Below are positions 42,339 to 51,087 of a stretch of 64,000 nucleotides of DNA, one piece after another; the stretch's first letter is position 1; every line of letters starts with the position of its first letter. Made by a program: the position numbers and the translations under genes. Source of the DNA: DAOPZJ01 sp964587625 (GTDB lineage Bacteria > Bacillota > Clostridia > Oscillospirales > JAKOTC01); assembly GCA_964587625.1 (NCBI GenBank), contig CAZPLU010000006.1, positions 1-64,000 of the forward strand, written 5' to 3'. Below the pieces are notes generated by a model. That model had not been told where the DNA came from. It was given only the letters and a program-made list of their open reading frames with translations, and did not search any database.

Positions 42339-42644
42339 TTGAATTCCGGGGAACATTTGCGTTTTTATCAATTGATTTACAATATGTCGCCACGCTGTCG
42401 ATGATGTAAGGGTTAGACAAAAGAATGAATGCGATTCTCCTTGCAAATCCTGATTGCCGCAACAACTGCCTCATCAATGAATACAGCATCAACAGGAGTG
42501 TGCAGAGATACAGGGATAGATGAGAAAACTGTGAGATCGGCGATATCGTTTGCCTTTTTCCGCTGACAAGCCCTTTTACGGATGCGTTAAAAATGTCCCA
42601 TCAGTTATGGCATAATCATTGCGCACGAAAGGAGGCGCGCCATT

Positions 42645-42949
42645 ATGTTGCTTTACATGATTGGGGTCGAATTGACGGGACAAAAAGTAGAAAAGCGCGG
42701 TGAGAGAATCGGCAGGGCCATGGCGATACGGTCATACAGGTCAAAGAAAAACATAATAAACTTCTTGACGGTCAAAAAAAAGAATATATTGAAAAATGGA
42801 TTGCCGATAAAGGATTGACAGTCGGGACGAATGATTTACAAAATACTGAAATTGCCGAACACAAAAAGCGACCTGCCGAAAAGGTTTGTTGCGACAAAAA
42901 AGCGACGATCGACTATAATGCTCTTAGAATGATTCCTGCGCCGTTTTAA
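42645..42949 (+). pseudogene. decayed ORF of unknown family
   Basis: ATG 42645 lies behind GGAGG and opens MLLYMIGVELTGQKVEKRGE. That frame stops at residue 57, but another frame then stays open to 42949, reading HGDTVIQVKEKHNKLLDG and on to ALRMIPAPF. The switch suggests one frameshift in a ~100-residue gene. I do not recognise the family. Confidence 0.35.
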
Positions 42950-42964
42950 AACGCGAGGTGTTTT

Positions 42965-43291
42965 ATGAATATAACAATGAACAAAATAAGCGCAACGGAA
43001 TACAGCGTAACCCTGCCGACACTATTCTATCCTCATATCCTTGAAGTGACGTTTTACGCTTACTCCGCCGCGGCCTTCTCCCACGATATCGCTTTTGTGA
43101 TCCCATACAGGCGTGTCGTTAACTTGGGGAACGATATGATCGAAAAAATCGAATTGCGGGACACAAAAATTGTGAGTCAAAAAACGCTGTACATCAAAAC
43201 CAAGAAGCCGGTGATATTTTCGCGTCATCACTTTGCTGTAAGCGTTTATAAACTGGTTCAGGAAGAAAACAAGAAGAGTGAAAACGATTAG
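42965..43291 (+). CDS. hypothetical protein, 108 residues
   Basis: Starts MNITMNKISATEYSVTLPTL behind GAGGTG, 16 bases after the decayed ORF above. It has no signal peptide or membrane segment; it is rich in beta-type residues with a Lys/Glu-rich end (QEENKKSEND). I do not recognise it. Its place in front of a restriction/nuclease islet suggests an accessory gene, and the ribosome site supports translation. The next ~250 bases to the WYL relic hold nothing I can name. Confidence 0.5.
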   Translation: MNITMNKISATEYSVTLPTLFYPHILEVTFYAYSAAAFSHDIAFVIPYRRVVNLGNDMIEKIELRDTKIVSQKTLYIKTKKPVIFSRHHFAVSVYKLVQEENKKSEND

Positions 43292-43542
43292 GACCGGATT
43301 TTCCAAAATTTGATGAAGCTTAGGCGGCGTCATGCCGTCGGGAGAAGCAGTCCCGGTGACAATCCGCACATGGAAATCAAAGAAAACCAATTATGCCGTT
43401 TTTGCCGCATGGCTTATTGCATTTTTATGTCGAACGGTGTATCATATTGAAGTAAATGGGAAGTTGTCTTTGTGAGAATAATCAATAAGACTACAAATGA
43501 AATCGTTGATTTAAAAATTGGCCGCGCCCTAAAAGTCCCGAA

Positions 43543-43740
43543 AAACACTGGAAAGACGGACGCAACGCGAAAGAATTTACGCGACACCGCAACCGGATGT
43601 GGGCATGCGCGCCAACGAACAGGCAATGTTTTATTAGTCATGTCGGGCATATCGAAGTATTGGAACCGCCACAACTGCGCGGGCGTATCGGCGCGGCGGC
43701 GAAATCCATTTTTGAAAAAATACAAAAAGCGAGGGTTTGC
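43543..43740 (+). pseudogene. C-terminal relic of a WYL-domain regulator
   Basis: One frame reads FISHVGHIEVLEPPQLRGRIGAAAKSIFEKI. The VEVLEP..LR.......A..I pattern is the usual end of WYL/WCX transcriptional regulators. No start or DNA-binding part remains, and the frame runs on into the next gene. WYL proteins often control defence systems (general knowledge), and this relic directly precedes nuclease genes. Confidence 0.5.
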
Positions 43741-43741
43741 G

Positions 43742-45244
43742 ATGTATCTTTCAAAAACAAAATATTCGACCGGGATGCAATGCCCGAAAATCCTCTGGCT
43801 TGACAGAAATATGCCGGAGCAAAAAGCGGAACAGGACGATACCCGGATGCTCATCGGCAATATGGTCGGCGATCTCGCGATGGGTTATTTCGGGGATTAT
43901 ACCGAAGTGCCATTTAACCGTAAAAATATGCGCAGTATGCTCAACGAAACCCGGCGGCTGATCAACACAGGCACAGAGGTCATCGCCGAAGCGTCTTTTA
44001 CGTACAACGGCAATTTTTGCAGCGTGGATATTTTGCGGAAGGTTGACGGCGGCTGCGAGATCGTCGAAGTCAAAAGCACTTCCGGCACGGCTTACACTAC
44101 TCCGGAGAATATCATGAATACATACGGCCCGGATTTGGCGTATCAATATTATGTTCTTACGAACTGCGGTCTGAATGTCATAAAAGTCAATCTGATGCAG
44201 CTGAACAAAAAATACATCCGGCACGGCGAGCTGGACTTACAGCGGCTTTTTGTCATGACCGATTGCACGGACTTGGTTTTGGCGTCGCAGGACGTCATCG
44301 AAAAAAACATCGCCGCCATAAAATCGATCGCCGCGCTTAAAGACGAACCGGAAATGCAAATACGCAGTGGTTGCAAGAACTGTGCTTACGGGGGTTGGTG
44401 CTTGCGCGACCTCCCGGAAAACAATGTATTTGATATCGGTTGGGGCATGAGGGGCGACAAAAAAAACAAGATTTATCAACGCGGATTGGTCAGCTTCCAA
44501 GATGTTTTAGATAGCACGGCCGGGTTAAGTGAAAAACAGCTATTGCAAGTGGAAACCGTAGTAAACAACCTGCCGCCGCACATTAAACCGCACAGCATCC
44601 GACAATTTTTGAACGGCTTGACCTATCCGCTCTATCATTTGGATTTTGAAACCTATCAGCAGGTAGTTCCGTTATGGGACGGCGTGAAACCCTATCAGCA
44701 TATACCGTTTCAATATTCGCTGCACATTCAAAACACTCCCGGTGCCGAGCCGACGCACAAGGAATTCTTGGGCAAGGAAGGGACAGACCCGCGCCGTGAG
44801 CTTGCCGAGCGGCTGTGTACCGATATTCCGCAGCATGCCTGCGTTATGGCTTATAACAAAAGTTTTGAGCAAACCTGTATGAAAGCACTGGCACAGCTTT
44901 ACCCCGATTTAGCCGGGCATTTGATCGATATTGGCGACAATATGATTGATTTGATGGAACCGTTCCAAAAGGGATATTATTATCGCCGCGAGATGGGCAG
45001 AGGTTATTCGATCAAAGTCGTGCTGCCCGCTCTTTGCGGCGACGACCCGGCGCTGGATCATCATACACTGGAATTGATCCACGACGGCACAGAGGCGATG
45101 AAAACGTTCGCCAATCTGCATGAGAAATCACCGGCAGAAATCGCCGAAACACGCGCCGCGTTGTTGGCGTATTGCAAACTCGACACGCTGGCAATGGTGA
45201 AGATACTGGAGAAACTGTATGGGGCGGCGGGAGAGGTTATGTAG
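43742..45244 (+). CDS. DUF2779-type nuclease (PD-(D/E)XK plus DEDD-like)
   Basis: A 500-residue protein. I use ATG 43742 (MYLSKTKYSTGMQCPKILWL), with GAGGG a few bases upstream; the longer open frame crosses the WYL relic. The N-terminal half is Cas4/RecB-like: an early CPK motif, the VDIL...EIVEVKSTSG nuclease motif, and CKNCAYGGWC as likely iron-sulphur ligands. The C-terminal half (HLDFETYQ, AYNKSFEQTCMK, YCKLDTLAMV) resembles a DEDD exonuclease and fits DUF2779. It precedes the McrBC-like genes by 50 bases. A role in defence or DNA processing is inferred. Confidence 0.7.
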   Translation: MYLSKTKYSTGMQCPKILWLDRNMPEQKAEQDDTRMLIGNMVGDLAMGYFGDYTEVPFNRKNMRSMLNETRRLINTGTEVIAEASFTYNGNFCSVDILRKVDGGCEIVEVKSTSGTAYTTPENIMNTYGPDLAYQYYVLTNCGLNVIKVNLMQLNKKYIRHGELDLQRLFVMTDCTDLVLASQDVIEKNIAAIKSIAALKDEPEMQIRSGCKNCAYGGWCLRDLPENNVFDIGWGMRGDKKNKIYQRGLVSFQDVLDSTAGLSEKQLLQVETVVNNLPPHIKPHSIRQFLNGLTYPLYHLDFETYQQVVPLWDGVKPYQHIPFQYSLHIQNTPGAEPTHKEFLGKEGTDPRRELAERLCTDIPQHACVMAYNKSFEQTCMKALAQLYPDLAGHLIDIGDNMIDLMEPFQKGYYYRREMGRGYSIKVVLPALCGDDPALDHHTLELIHDGTEAMKTFANLHEKSPAEIAETRAALLAYCKLDTLAMVKILEKLYGAAGEVM

Positions 45245-45294
45245 TGTTACCGGAGCAATATCAAAATAAAAATCAATTTATGGAGGAACAGAAA

Positions 45295-47448
45295 ATGAAC
45301 AACGATTTCATCGAAAAAATCAAAAACGCATCAAACATTGATACCGCTACGCACAGTGGTTCGTATGAGTTGGTATCAGAAGGCGTGGCAAGGTTGTCAA
45401 AAATACCGATTGCCGATATTGATGTTAATGACCTTGTAATGCTTTTCGAATTTGGAAACTTAGGGTTTGGCAAGATCGCCCGTGATAACAAAATCAAAGA
45501 AAGTAGTTTGCCTGACGAAGACAAGCAATACATGCTTGCATTAAACGAGCGGATAAATGATGGGGAATACAGCAATTCCAACTATGAAAAACACCATAAA
45601 TCCAACGGTAACTGCGGATTGTTTTCAAGAGCTAACCGCACTCTTCATCAATATGCCGACAAATCAACTGCTCAAAATTTTATTAGAATGTTAATCGAAA
45701 TATCGAAATTAGAGGATACCGACGAGATATATCGGGTAGCAGAGGAAGGCTTGGCAAAAAACCTGAAAGGTATAAAAGCCGCAATTGCCTCGCAAATTTT
45801 GCACTTGCTCAAACCGAATGTGTTTCCTATCTTGAACAAAGTTGGGCAAGGTTATAAAAATATAGTTGGACTACCTATTACGAAGGAAGACGACATACAT
45901 CAATATATTCGCAACGCAAAAATCATTAAGAAATTCAGGGATAGTGAATTGCCTGGTTTGAATTTTAGAACAATTGACATTATGCTTTGTGAAAATACTC
46001 AAGATGATCTTGACGAATATTCCAAATTCAAAAAGCTGTTGGAATGGTTTGTGAACCAGCTTGATATCAACAACAAGGTGAAAGAAGGAAAGCGGATTTT
46101 TGGTGAAGGATATAAAGAAAAGCATTCGATAAGACAATTTTACAAAAATTTTAATGATTACGATGATTTTATTTTGCAATGCACCCTCGCAAAGGGCTTT
46201 CAATCGGCAAATAGATCAAATTATATTAATTATGAGTCGTTTAATGTTATCCCTGAGTTTAACAGACCCGAAAACTCCGTTAAAAGTTTATACCTTGGTA
46301 TTCATCGAAACAAAGAGAAAAAGTGGGAGGAAAAATCAGATTTTTACGAAATTGCAGATTTAGGACTATTTGACGAAAAAGAACCAAATCAGCAGTTGGT
46401 CGAATTCTTCGATTTGTTTAAAAAAGAATTGAAAATATACAAAGCCGAAATAAAAACTAAATCTGAAGCGGAAGAACCAGAAAACGGCGTGGGGAGGGTG
46501 TCGGGCGGAAAAAACATTATATTTTACGGCGTTCCGGGTTGCGGAAAGAGCTTCGCTATAAAAAGCAAGGTTGCTGATGAAGTTGGCAATGCAGGTGATG
46601 TTGAAGAATGTTATGAAACTCTCGGCAAAAACGGTCAAATCTGCCGTGTTGTATTTCATCCGGACTATACATATTCCGATTTCACCGGGCAAATTTTGCC
46701 CAAAACAAACGATGGTAAAGTGGAATACGAATTCACACCCGGTCCATTCACGCTTATTTTAGAAAAAGCCATTAATAATCCGGACAAACACTATTTCTTG
46801 GTCATTGAAGAAATGAATCGCGGCAATGCGGCAGCTATATTCGGGGATTTATTTCAACTGCTCGATAGAAAAGATTGTGAGAGCGAATATCGAATTGACA
46901 GTGTCGAAATCGGAAAGCACATAGACGGTATTCAAGATGATGACGATAGAATGCCCGACCAAATATTTATCCCCGAAAATCTGTGGATACTTGCCACTAT
47001 GAACACATCCGATCAAAATGTGTTTACGCTTGATACGGCATTTCAACGCAGGTGGGATATGGAGTTAATACCCAATCAATTTTCAAAAGAGCACGATTTC
47101 ATTATACAAGGCACAGATGTAACATGGAGAACGTTTGCTGAAGGAATTAATAATCTCCTAAAAGAAGCCGGGGCAATGACAAGCGAAGACAAACGTCTCG
47201 GCGCGTGGTTCGTTAAAGCTGATGGGGACAATGAGATTTCAAAAAAGCATTTCGCAAATAAAGTGCTGAAATACCTTTGGGATGATGCATTCAAATTCAA
47301 CAGAGATGAGCTGTTCCGAACTGATGAGTATTACACATTGGAAGATGTTATAGCGAGTTTTTGTGACAAGGGAAAGAGTTTCGATGAATTGTTTGATTCT
47401 CGTGTCTCCTTTGCGACGAGAAATGATCGGGAAGTAGCGGAGGATTAA
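45295..47448 (+). CDS. McrB-like AAA+ restriction NTPase
   Basis: A 717-residue protein; ATG 45295 is chosen for GGAGG 8 bases upstream. The N-terminal ~400 residues are an uncharacterised specificity/DNA-recognition region. The AAA+ domain follows: Walker A GVPGCGKS (about residue 411), Walker B region HYFLVIEEMNRGNAAAIFGD, and sensor WILATMNTSDQNVFTLDTAFQRRWD, typical of McrB/LlaJI-type motors. It drives cleavage by the following nuclease. No methyltransferase is nearby, so a modification-dependent (type IV) system is more likely than a classical one. Confidence 0.82.
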   Translation: MNNDFIEKIKNASNIDTATHSGSYELVSEGVARLSKIPIADIDVNDLVMLFEFGNLGFGKIARDNKIKESSLPDEDKQYMLALNERINDGEYSNSNYEKHHKSNGNCGLFSRANRTLHQYADKSTAQNFIRMLIEISKLEDTDEIYRVAEEGLAKNLKGIKAAIASQILHLLKPNVFPILNKVGQGYKNIVGLPITKEDDIHQYIRNAKIIKKFRDSELPGLNFRTIDIMLCENTQDDLDEYSKFKKLLEWFVNQLDINNKVKEGKRIFGEGYKEKHSIRQFYKNFNDYDDFILQCTLAKGFQSANRSNYINYESFNVIPEFNRPENSVKSLYLGIHRNKEKKWEEKSDFYEIADLGLFDEKEPNQQLVEFFDLFKKELKIYKAEIKTKSEAEEPENGVGRVSGGKNIIFYGVPGCGKSFAIKSKVADEVGNAGDVEECYETLGKNGQICRVVFHPDYTYSDFTGQILPKTNDGKVEYEFTPGPFTLILEKAINNPDKHYFLVIEEMNRGNAAAIFGDLFQLLDRKDCESEYRIDSVEIGKHIDGIQDDDDRMPDQIFIPENLWILATMNTSDQNVFTLDTAFQRRWDMELIPNQFSKEHDFIIQGTDVTWRTFAEGINNLLKEAGAMTSEDKRLGAWFVKADGDNEISKKHFANKVLKYLWDDAFKFNRDELFRTDEYYTLEDVIASFCDKGKSFDELFDSRVSFATRNDREVAED

Positions 47449-47449
47449 A

Positions 47450-48766
47450 ATGCCTGAGATTATGGTCAAGCCGCGCAATCATACGGGCGGCAGCAACGAT
47501 GATTTTGTAGGAATGCGTTTTGTTTCAGACAGCAAAAAACCGTTTGTAGAGGCGATTTTTCCTCTTGGTTATCATTACAAAACCGTCGGCGCAAACAGCA
47601 AGTCCGAAAATTTTAAATCTAAAGAAAATCAAGATGCCTTAAAAAAGGAACTGTACTCATTACTTGGAATCATTAAAAAGTATAGCCGAAATGATGATGG
47701 TGCCTTAGAAGGAACATCCTCACAAACAGATGAATTTCCGTTTGATGCCTATATAACCATCATTAAAGCTTTCATGCAATATGGCTATTACATAGAAAGC
47801 GATATTCGGTATAAAAATGCTATGATGGGTAAGATAAACTGGAAGCGCACGATAAATCGAATCAAGCCCCAAATCCAAGATGATAGCTCTATATACACAG
47901 AATTTATTGTGCGGCACAATGAAAAGAAAACCGATGGGCTGATTACTTTGATACACGAGTGGTGTGTAGATGAAGCGTTTTCTAAATTGGGTTGGCTCTT
48001 TACGCCTTTCAATCCGCACAAACCTCGCTTTTCCATCAGCGATGATAAAAAGGAACGAGCGTATTTTATCCGGGTTATCCAAGAATCTCTGAGAGCGACA
48101 TTCAATGATAGATACAAGCTTTTGTTTAACGCTATGATACAAATGCTGAAAAGCACGCACGCGACGAAAAAGAATGCATTTTTTTATGGAACTACGCATT
48201 TTCATACTGTGTGGGAAAACTTGATTGACTGGTCGTTCGGAATCGGCAATAAGAAAAAACGGAATTACCTTCCACCTGCTGAATGGCATTTTATAGAAAG
48301 CATCGGGCAAAACAAGCGAAACAAATTGTTACCTGATACGATTATGCTTGACGGTTACGATGTTTTTGTGTTGGATGCGAAGTATTATTCATTTATTGAA
48401 AATTACAATGTCCCGTCGGCGGCAGATATTAATAAACAAATCGCATACGGTAAATACGCATATGAGGATAAGGCGACAAAAAACGATCCAAACGCAACAG
48501 TATACAACGCTTTCATTATTCCGTATGACTTTGAACGTAATCCTCATAACTTGCCGATACAAGATGACGCCAACTATTTTTATATAGGTTGCGCGGCATT
48601 GACAGACGAGGACGGAAACCCTAAAGGAAAAGAAACATATGATAGGATACTTGGAATTTTATTGGACACAAAATGGTTGATGCAAAACGCAAACAAAGTT
48701 GAAACTGTTGAATTGGTTGAATTTATAAGAGACATTAAAGCGATAACAAAACAATATAGCGAATAA
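47450..48766 (+). CDS. McrC/LlaJI-like restriction endonuclease subunit
   Basis: A 438-residue protein starting one base after the McrB-like stop codon, behind GGAGG. The C-terminal half contains LLPDTIMLDGYDVFVLDAKYYS, a PD...DxK nuclease motif, and the overall pattern resembles the LlaJI family of McrC-type partners. The tight coupling to the AAA+ gene supports a two-subunit restriction complex. LlaJI itself has methylase partners; none is visible here. Confidence 0.72.
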   Translation: MPEIMVKPRNHTGGSNDDFVGMRFVSDSKKPFVEAIFPLGYHYKTVGANSKSENFKSKENQDALKKELYSLLGIIKKYSRNDDGALEGTSSQTDEFPFDAYITIIKAFMQYGYYIESDIRYKNAMMGKINWKRTINRIKPQIQDDSSIYTEFIVRHNEKKTDGLITLIHEWCVDEAFSKLGWLFTPFNPHKPRFSISDDKKERAYFIRVIQESLRATFNDRYKLLFNAMIQMLKSTHATKKNAFFYGTTHFHTVWENLIDWSFGIGNKKKRNYLPPAEWHFIESIGQNKRNKLLPDTIMLDGYDVFVLDAKYYSFIENYNVPSAADINKQIAYGKYAYEDKATKNDPNATVYNAFIIPYDFERNPHNLPIQDDANYFYIGCAALTDEDGNPKGKETYDRILGILLDTKWLMQNANKVETVELVEFIRDIKAITKQYSE

Positions 48767-48840
48767 AGATCCTTTGGTACATCGGAGTAAAGGGCAATTG
48801 AATTTTACAAAAATAAAACGCGAAGCATATCCCCTTTTCG

Positions 48841-48861
48841 CCGCATATGCGGTGTTATAAT
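48841..48861 (+). promoter_or_regulatory. possible rtcB promoter with palindromic operator
   Basis: TATAAT at 48856-48861 with the palindrome CCGCATATGCGG (48841-48852) directly upstream. No good -35 box is seen, so an activator may be needed. Confidence 0.35.
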
Positions 48862-48946
48862 TTTCGTAAACGCTTATAAATTGACGGGGGCAAAATAAAG
48901 ACGGCGCTGTCCGCTCCGTCAAATGAAGCCGAAAGTGGGGACGATG

Positions 48947-50086
48947 ATGATTGAAATAAGAGGAATCAATAGTACCGCAAAGATATTTACAGACACGATC
49001 GAACCCTCCGCCGAGGGGCAGATCAAAGCCCTGTGCGATCAGATTTATACGCAGGGCAGCAAAATCCGCATTATGCCCGACGTTCACGCCGGAAAGGGTT
49101 GCACAATCGGCACGACAATGACCATCAAGGACAGCGTTGTCCCGAATATGGTGGGTGTTGACATCGGATGCGGCATGGAAACAGTCAAACTGAAAGAAAA
49201 ACGGTTGAATCTGCCGGCGCTTGACAGCTTTATCCGCCGGAATATCCCTTCCGGTCACGCCGTAAGAGAGCGTCCGCATAAAAGCCACGGGCAGATTGAT
49301 GTGGGGGAACTTCGCTGCGCCGGTAAACTTAAAAACACCGAGCGCATTGAATGCAGCCTCGGAACACTCGGCGGCGGCAACCATTTTATTGAGGTTGACA
49401 AGGATGAAGACGGCGGATTTTATCTTGTCATTCACTCCGGCAGCAGAAACGTGGGACTTCAGGTGGCGAGTTTTTATCAGGATATCGCTTATCAATCCGC
49501 CGGAGGACGGGCGCAAAAGGAAATCCCATACGAGCTTGCCAACTTGTCGGGCGCCGATATGGAGGACTATCTGCACGATATGACGATCATGCAAAACTTC
49601 GCCGCGCTAAACCGTCAGATTATAAAAGAAGTCATATTGGACGGCTTAAAGCTAAAGGACGACGGCTCCTTTGCCACCGTTCATAATTACATCGACACGG
49701 AGGGCATGATCCTCAGAAAAGGCGCGGTATCGGCGAGGAAAGACGAGACCTTGCTGATTCCCATCAATATGCGCGACGGCAGCTTGATCTGTACCGGGCT
49801 TGGTAATGCGGACTGGAACTGCTCCGCCCCCCACGGCGCAGGCCGCCTGATGAGCCGGACGGAAGCCGAAAATTCATTCACGCTCTCAGCTTATAAAAAG
49901 GCAATGGAAGGTATCTTTACAACCTCGGTGAATCATGAAACGCTGGACGAATGCCCGATGGCATATAAGCCGATGGAGGATATTATCTCGAAAATTACCG
50001 AGACGGCAACCGTCGATAAAATTATTCGTCCGATTTACAACTTTAAAGCAAGTGAGCATTTTGTGCGGGGAAAAGGCAAAAAATGA
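48947..50086 (+). CDS. rtcB: RtcB-type RNA ligase
   Basis: A 379-residue RtcB, which joins RNA 2',3'-cyclic phosphate or 3'-phosphate ends to 5'-OH ends using GTP and Mn. Metal and guanylate sites are visible: PDVHAGKGCTIG, GVDIGCGM, GGGNHFIE, HSGSR and the nucleophile region SAPHGAGR. The start is uncertain: ATG 48947 is preferred (GGGGA five bases upstream) over 48944 or 48923. Its place after an RM-like islet may mean RNA repair after nuclease damage, but an independent operon is equally likely. Confidence 0.9.
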   Translation: MIEIRGINSTAKIFTDTIEPSAEGQIKALCDQIYTQGSKIRIMPDVHAGKGCTIGTTMTIKDSVVPNMVGVDIGCGMETVKLKEKRLNLPALDSFIRRNIPSGHAVRERPHKSHGQIDVGELRCAGKLKNTERIECSLGTLGGGNHFIEVDKDEDGGFYLVIHSGSRNVGLQVASFYQDIAYQSAGGRAQKEIPYELANLSGADMEDYLHDMTIMQNFAALNRQIIKEVILDGLKLKDDGSFATVHNYIDTEGMILRKGAVSARKDETLLIPINMRDGSLICTGLGNADWNCSAPHGAGRLMSRTEAENSFTLSAYKKAMEGIFTTSVNHETLDECPMAYKPMEDIISKITETATVDKIIRPIYNFKASEHFVRGKGKK

Positions 50087-50289
50087 AAAAGGAAAAGTCG
50101 CCGCTCTTAAAATTGACAAAAGAAACGCCGGAGGCCCGTAAAAAGCGGGTTTCCTCGGGCGTGAAATTTCGTGCGGCTGTTATAGAGGACAAACGGCGCA
50201 AACTGTGGGATAAATCCGCGGCGGCACTTGAAAAGTCCGCCGATATTACTCCGGTTCAAAAAGATGAAGATATTCGCCGAAAAGATTAG
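50083..50289 (+). CDS. small basic hypothetical protein
   Basis: A 68-residue highly charged protein (MKKEKSPLLKLTKETPEARKKRVSSG), overlapping the rtcB stop by ATGA. Translational coupling suggests a partner of RtcB. I do not recognise a family. The next 280 bases hold only a candidate regulatory region. Confidence 0.5.
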   Translation: MKKEKSPLLKLTKETPEARKKRVSSGVKFRAAVIEDKRRKLWDKSAAALEKSADITPVQKDEDIRRKD

Positions 50290-50503
50290 TCCAAAGCCGC
50301 GTAAGCTTTTATCGAAATAAAAAACATCCCTCCGCCGCCGAGGCAGCCGTATTCACGTCAAACGGAGACCTCCGTTTGCGCCTTTGATTTGTTGCGTTTT
50401 TATGATCATTTTATAAATAAGAAATCCTAAATGTGTCCGTATTGTTACGGTATTTTCTGTTATTCCGATATTATTGGTGATTTATGTGATATTTTAGAAT
50501 ACG

Positions 50504-50538
50504 ATCGTAATATTATAGTAACATTTAATTGTTACGAT
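50504..50538. promoter_or_regulatory. inverted repeats upstream of the hydrogenase operon
   Basis: ATCGTAA (50504-50510) and TTACGAT (50532-50538) enclose TAACA-N6-TGTTA (50519-50534). TTGTTA-type half sites recall Rex operators, which respond to NADH/NAD, but the full Rex palindrome is not present. It lies 34 bases upstream of the first hydrogenase start. Confidence 0.35.
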
Positions 50539-50571
50539 TAAATCGGTTTATTGGAATAGGAGGTCTGCGTA

Positions 50572-51087
50572 ATGAGTGTAAAAGCATCCAAAAGCGACTG
50601 CTGTCGATGCTTACAGCAAAAATACGGCGAAATCGCAAATGTCATAGACCTTTACAAGAATAAGGAGGGATGCCTTATTCAAATTTTGCATCTCGCGCAG
50701 GAAATCAACGGGTGTCTGCCGCTGGATCTGCAGGAATTTATCGCAACTTCGTTAGACAAACCCCTCTCGGAGGTCTCGGGCGTTGTGACGTTCTACTCCT
50801 TTTTCTCGACAAAACCCCGAGGTGAACATACCATCCGAGTATGCTTGGGAACCGCCTGCTATGTCAGAGGCGGCAAAAAAATCGTGGAGCGTCTGAAGAC
50901 CCTGCTCGATGTCGATATCGGTCAAACGACGGAGGACGGCAGATTCACATTGGAGATCGCCCGCTGTATCGGCGCCTGCGGCCTCGCGCCCGCCATGATG
51001 ATCGATGATGTCGTCTATAAACAAGTCAACGTCAATAAACTCGACGGCATCCTTGCCCAATACCAACCGGGAGGTGAACAAAAATGA
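50572..51087 (+). CDS. hydC: NuoE-like [2Fe-2S] subunit of electron-bifurcating hydrogenase
   Basis: A 171-residue thioredoxin-fold ferredoxin. The four cluster ligands are in RVCLGTACYVRGG and EIARCIGACGLAPAM. It corresponds to NuoE of complex I and to the small subunit of trimeric [FeFe] hydrogenases, passing electrons between the NuoF-like flavoprotein and the catalytic subunit. An AGGAGG site is upstream. Its stop codon overlaps the next start (ATGA), so the subunits are translationally coupled. The symbol follows the Thermotoga naming. Confidence 0.9.
   Translation: MSVKASKSDCCRCLQQKYGEIANVIDLYKNKEGCLIQILHLAQEINGCLPLDLQEFIATSLDKPLSEVSGVVTFYSFFSTKPRGEHTIRVCLGTACYVRGGKKIVERLKTLLDVDIGQTTEDGRFTLEIARCIGACGLAPAMMIDDVVYKQVNVNKLDGILAQYQPGGEQK

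Noticed and set aside
42164..42644. Small plus- and minus-strand frames in the gap upstream of the heparinase-like gene
   Set aside because: None has a ribosome site or recognisable sequence; only a promoter is supported.
43472..43741. N-terminal 90 residues of the longest frame of the DUF2779 gene
   Set aside because: The region is a WYL relic in another frame, and the family-like start MYLSKTKY with a ribosome site lies at 43742.
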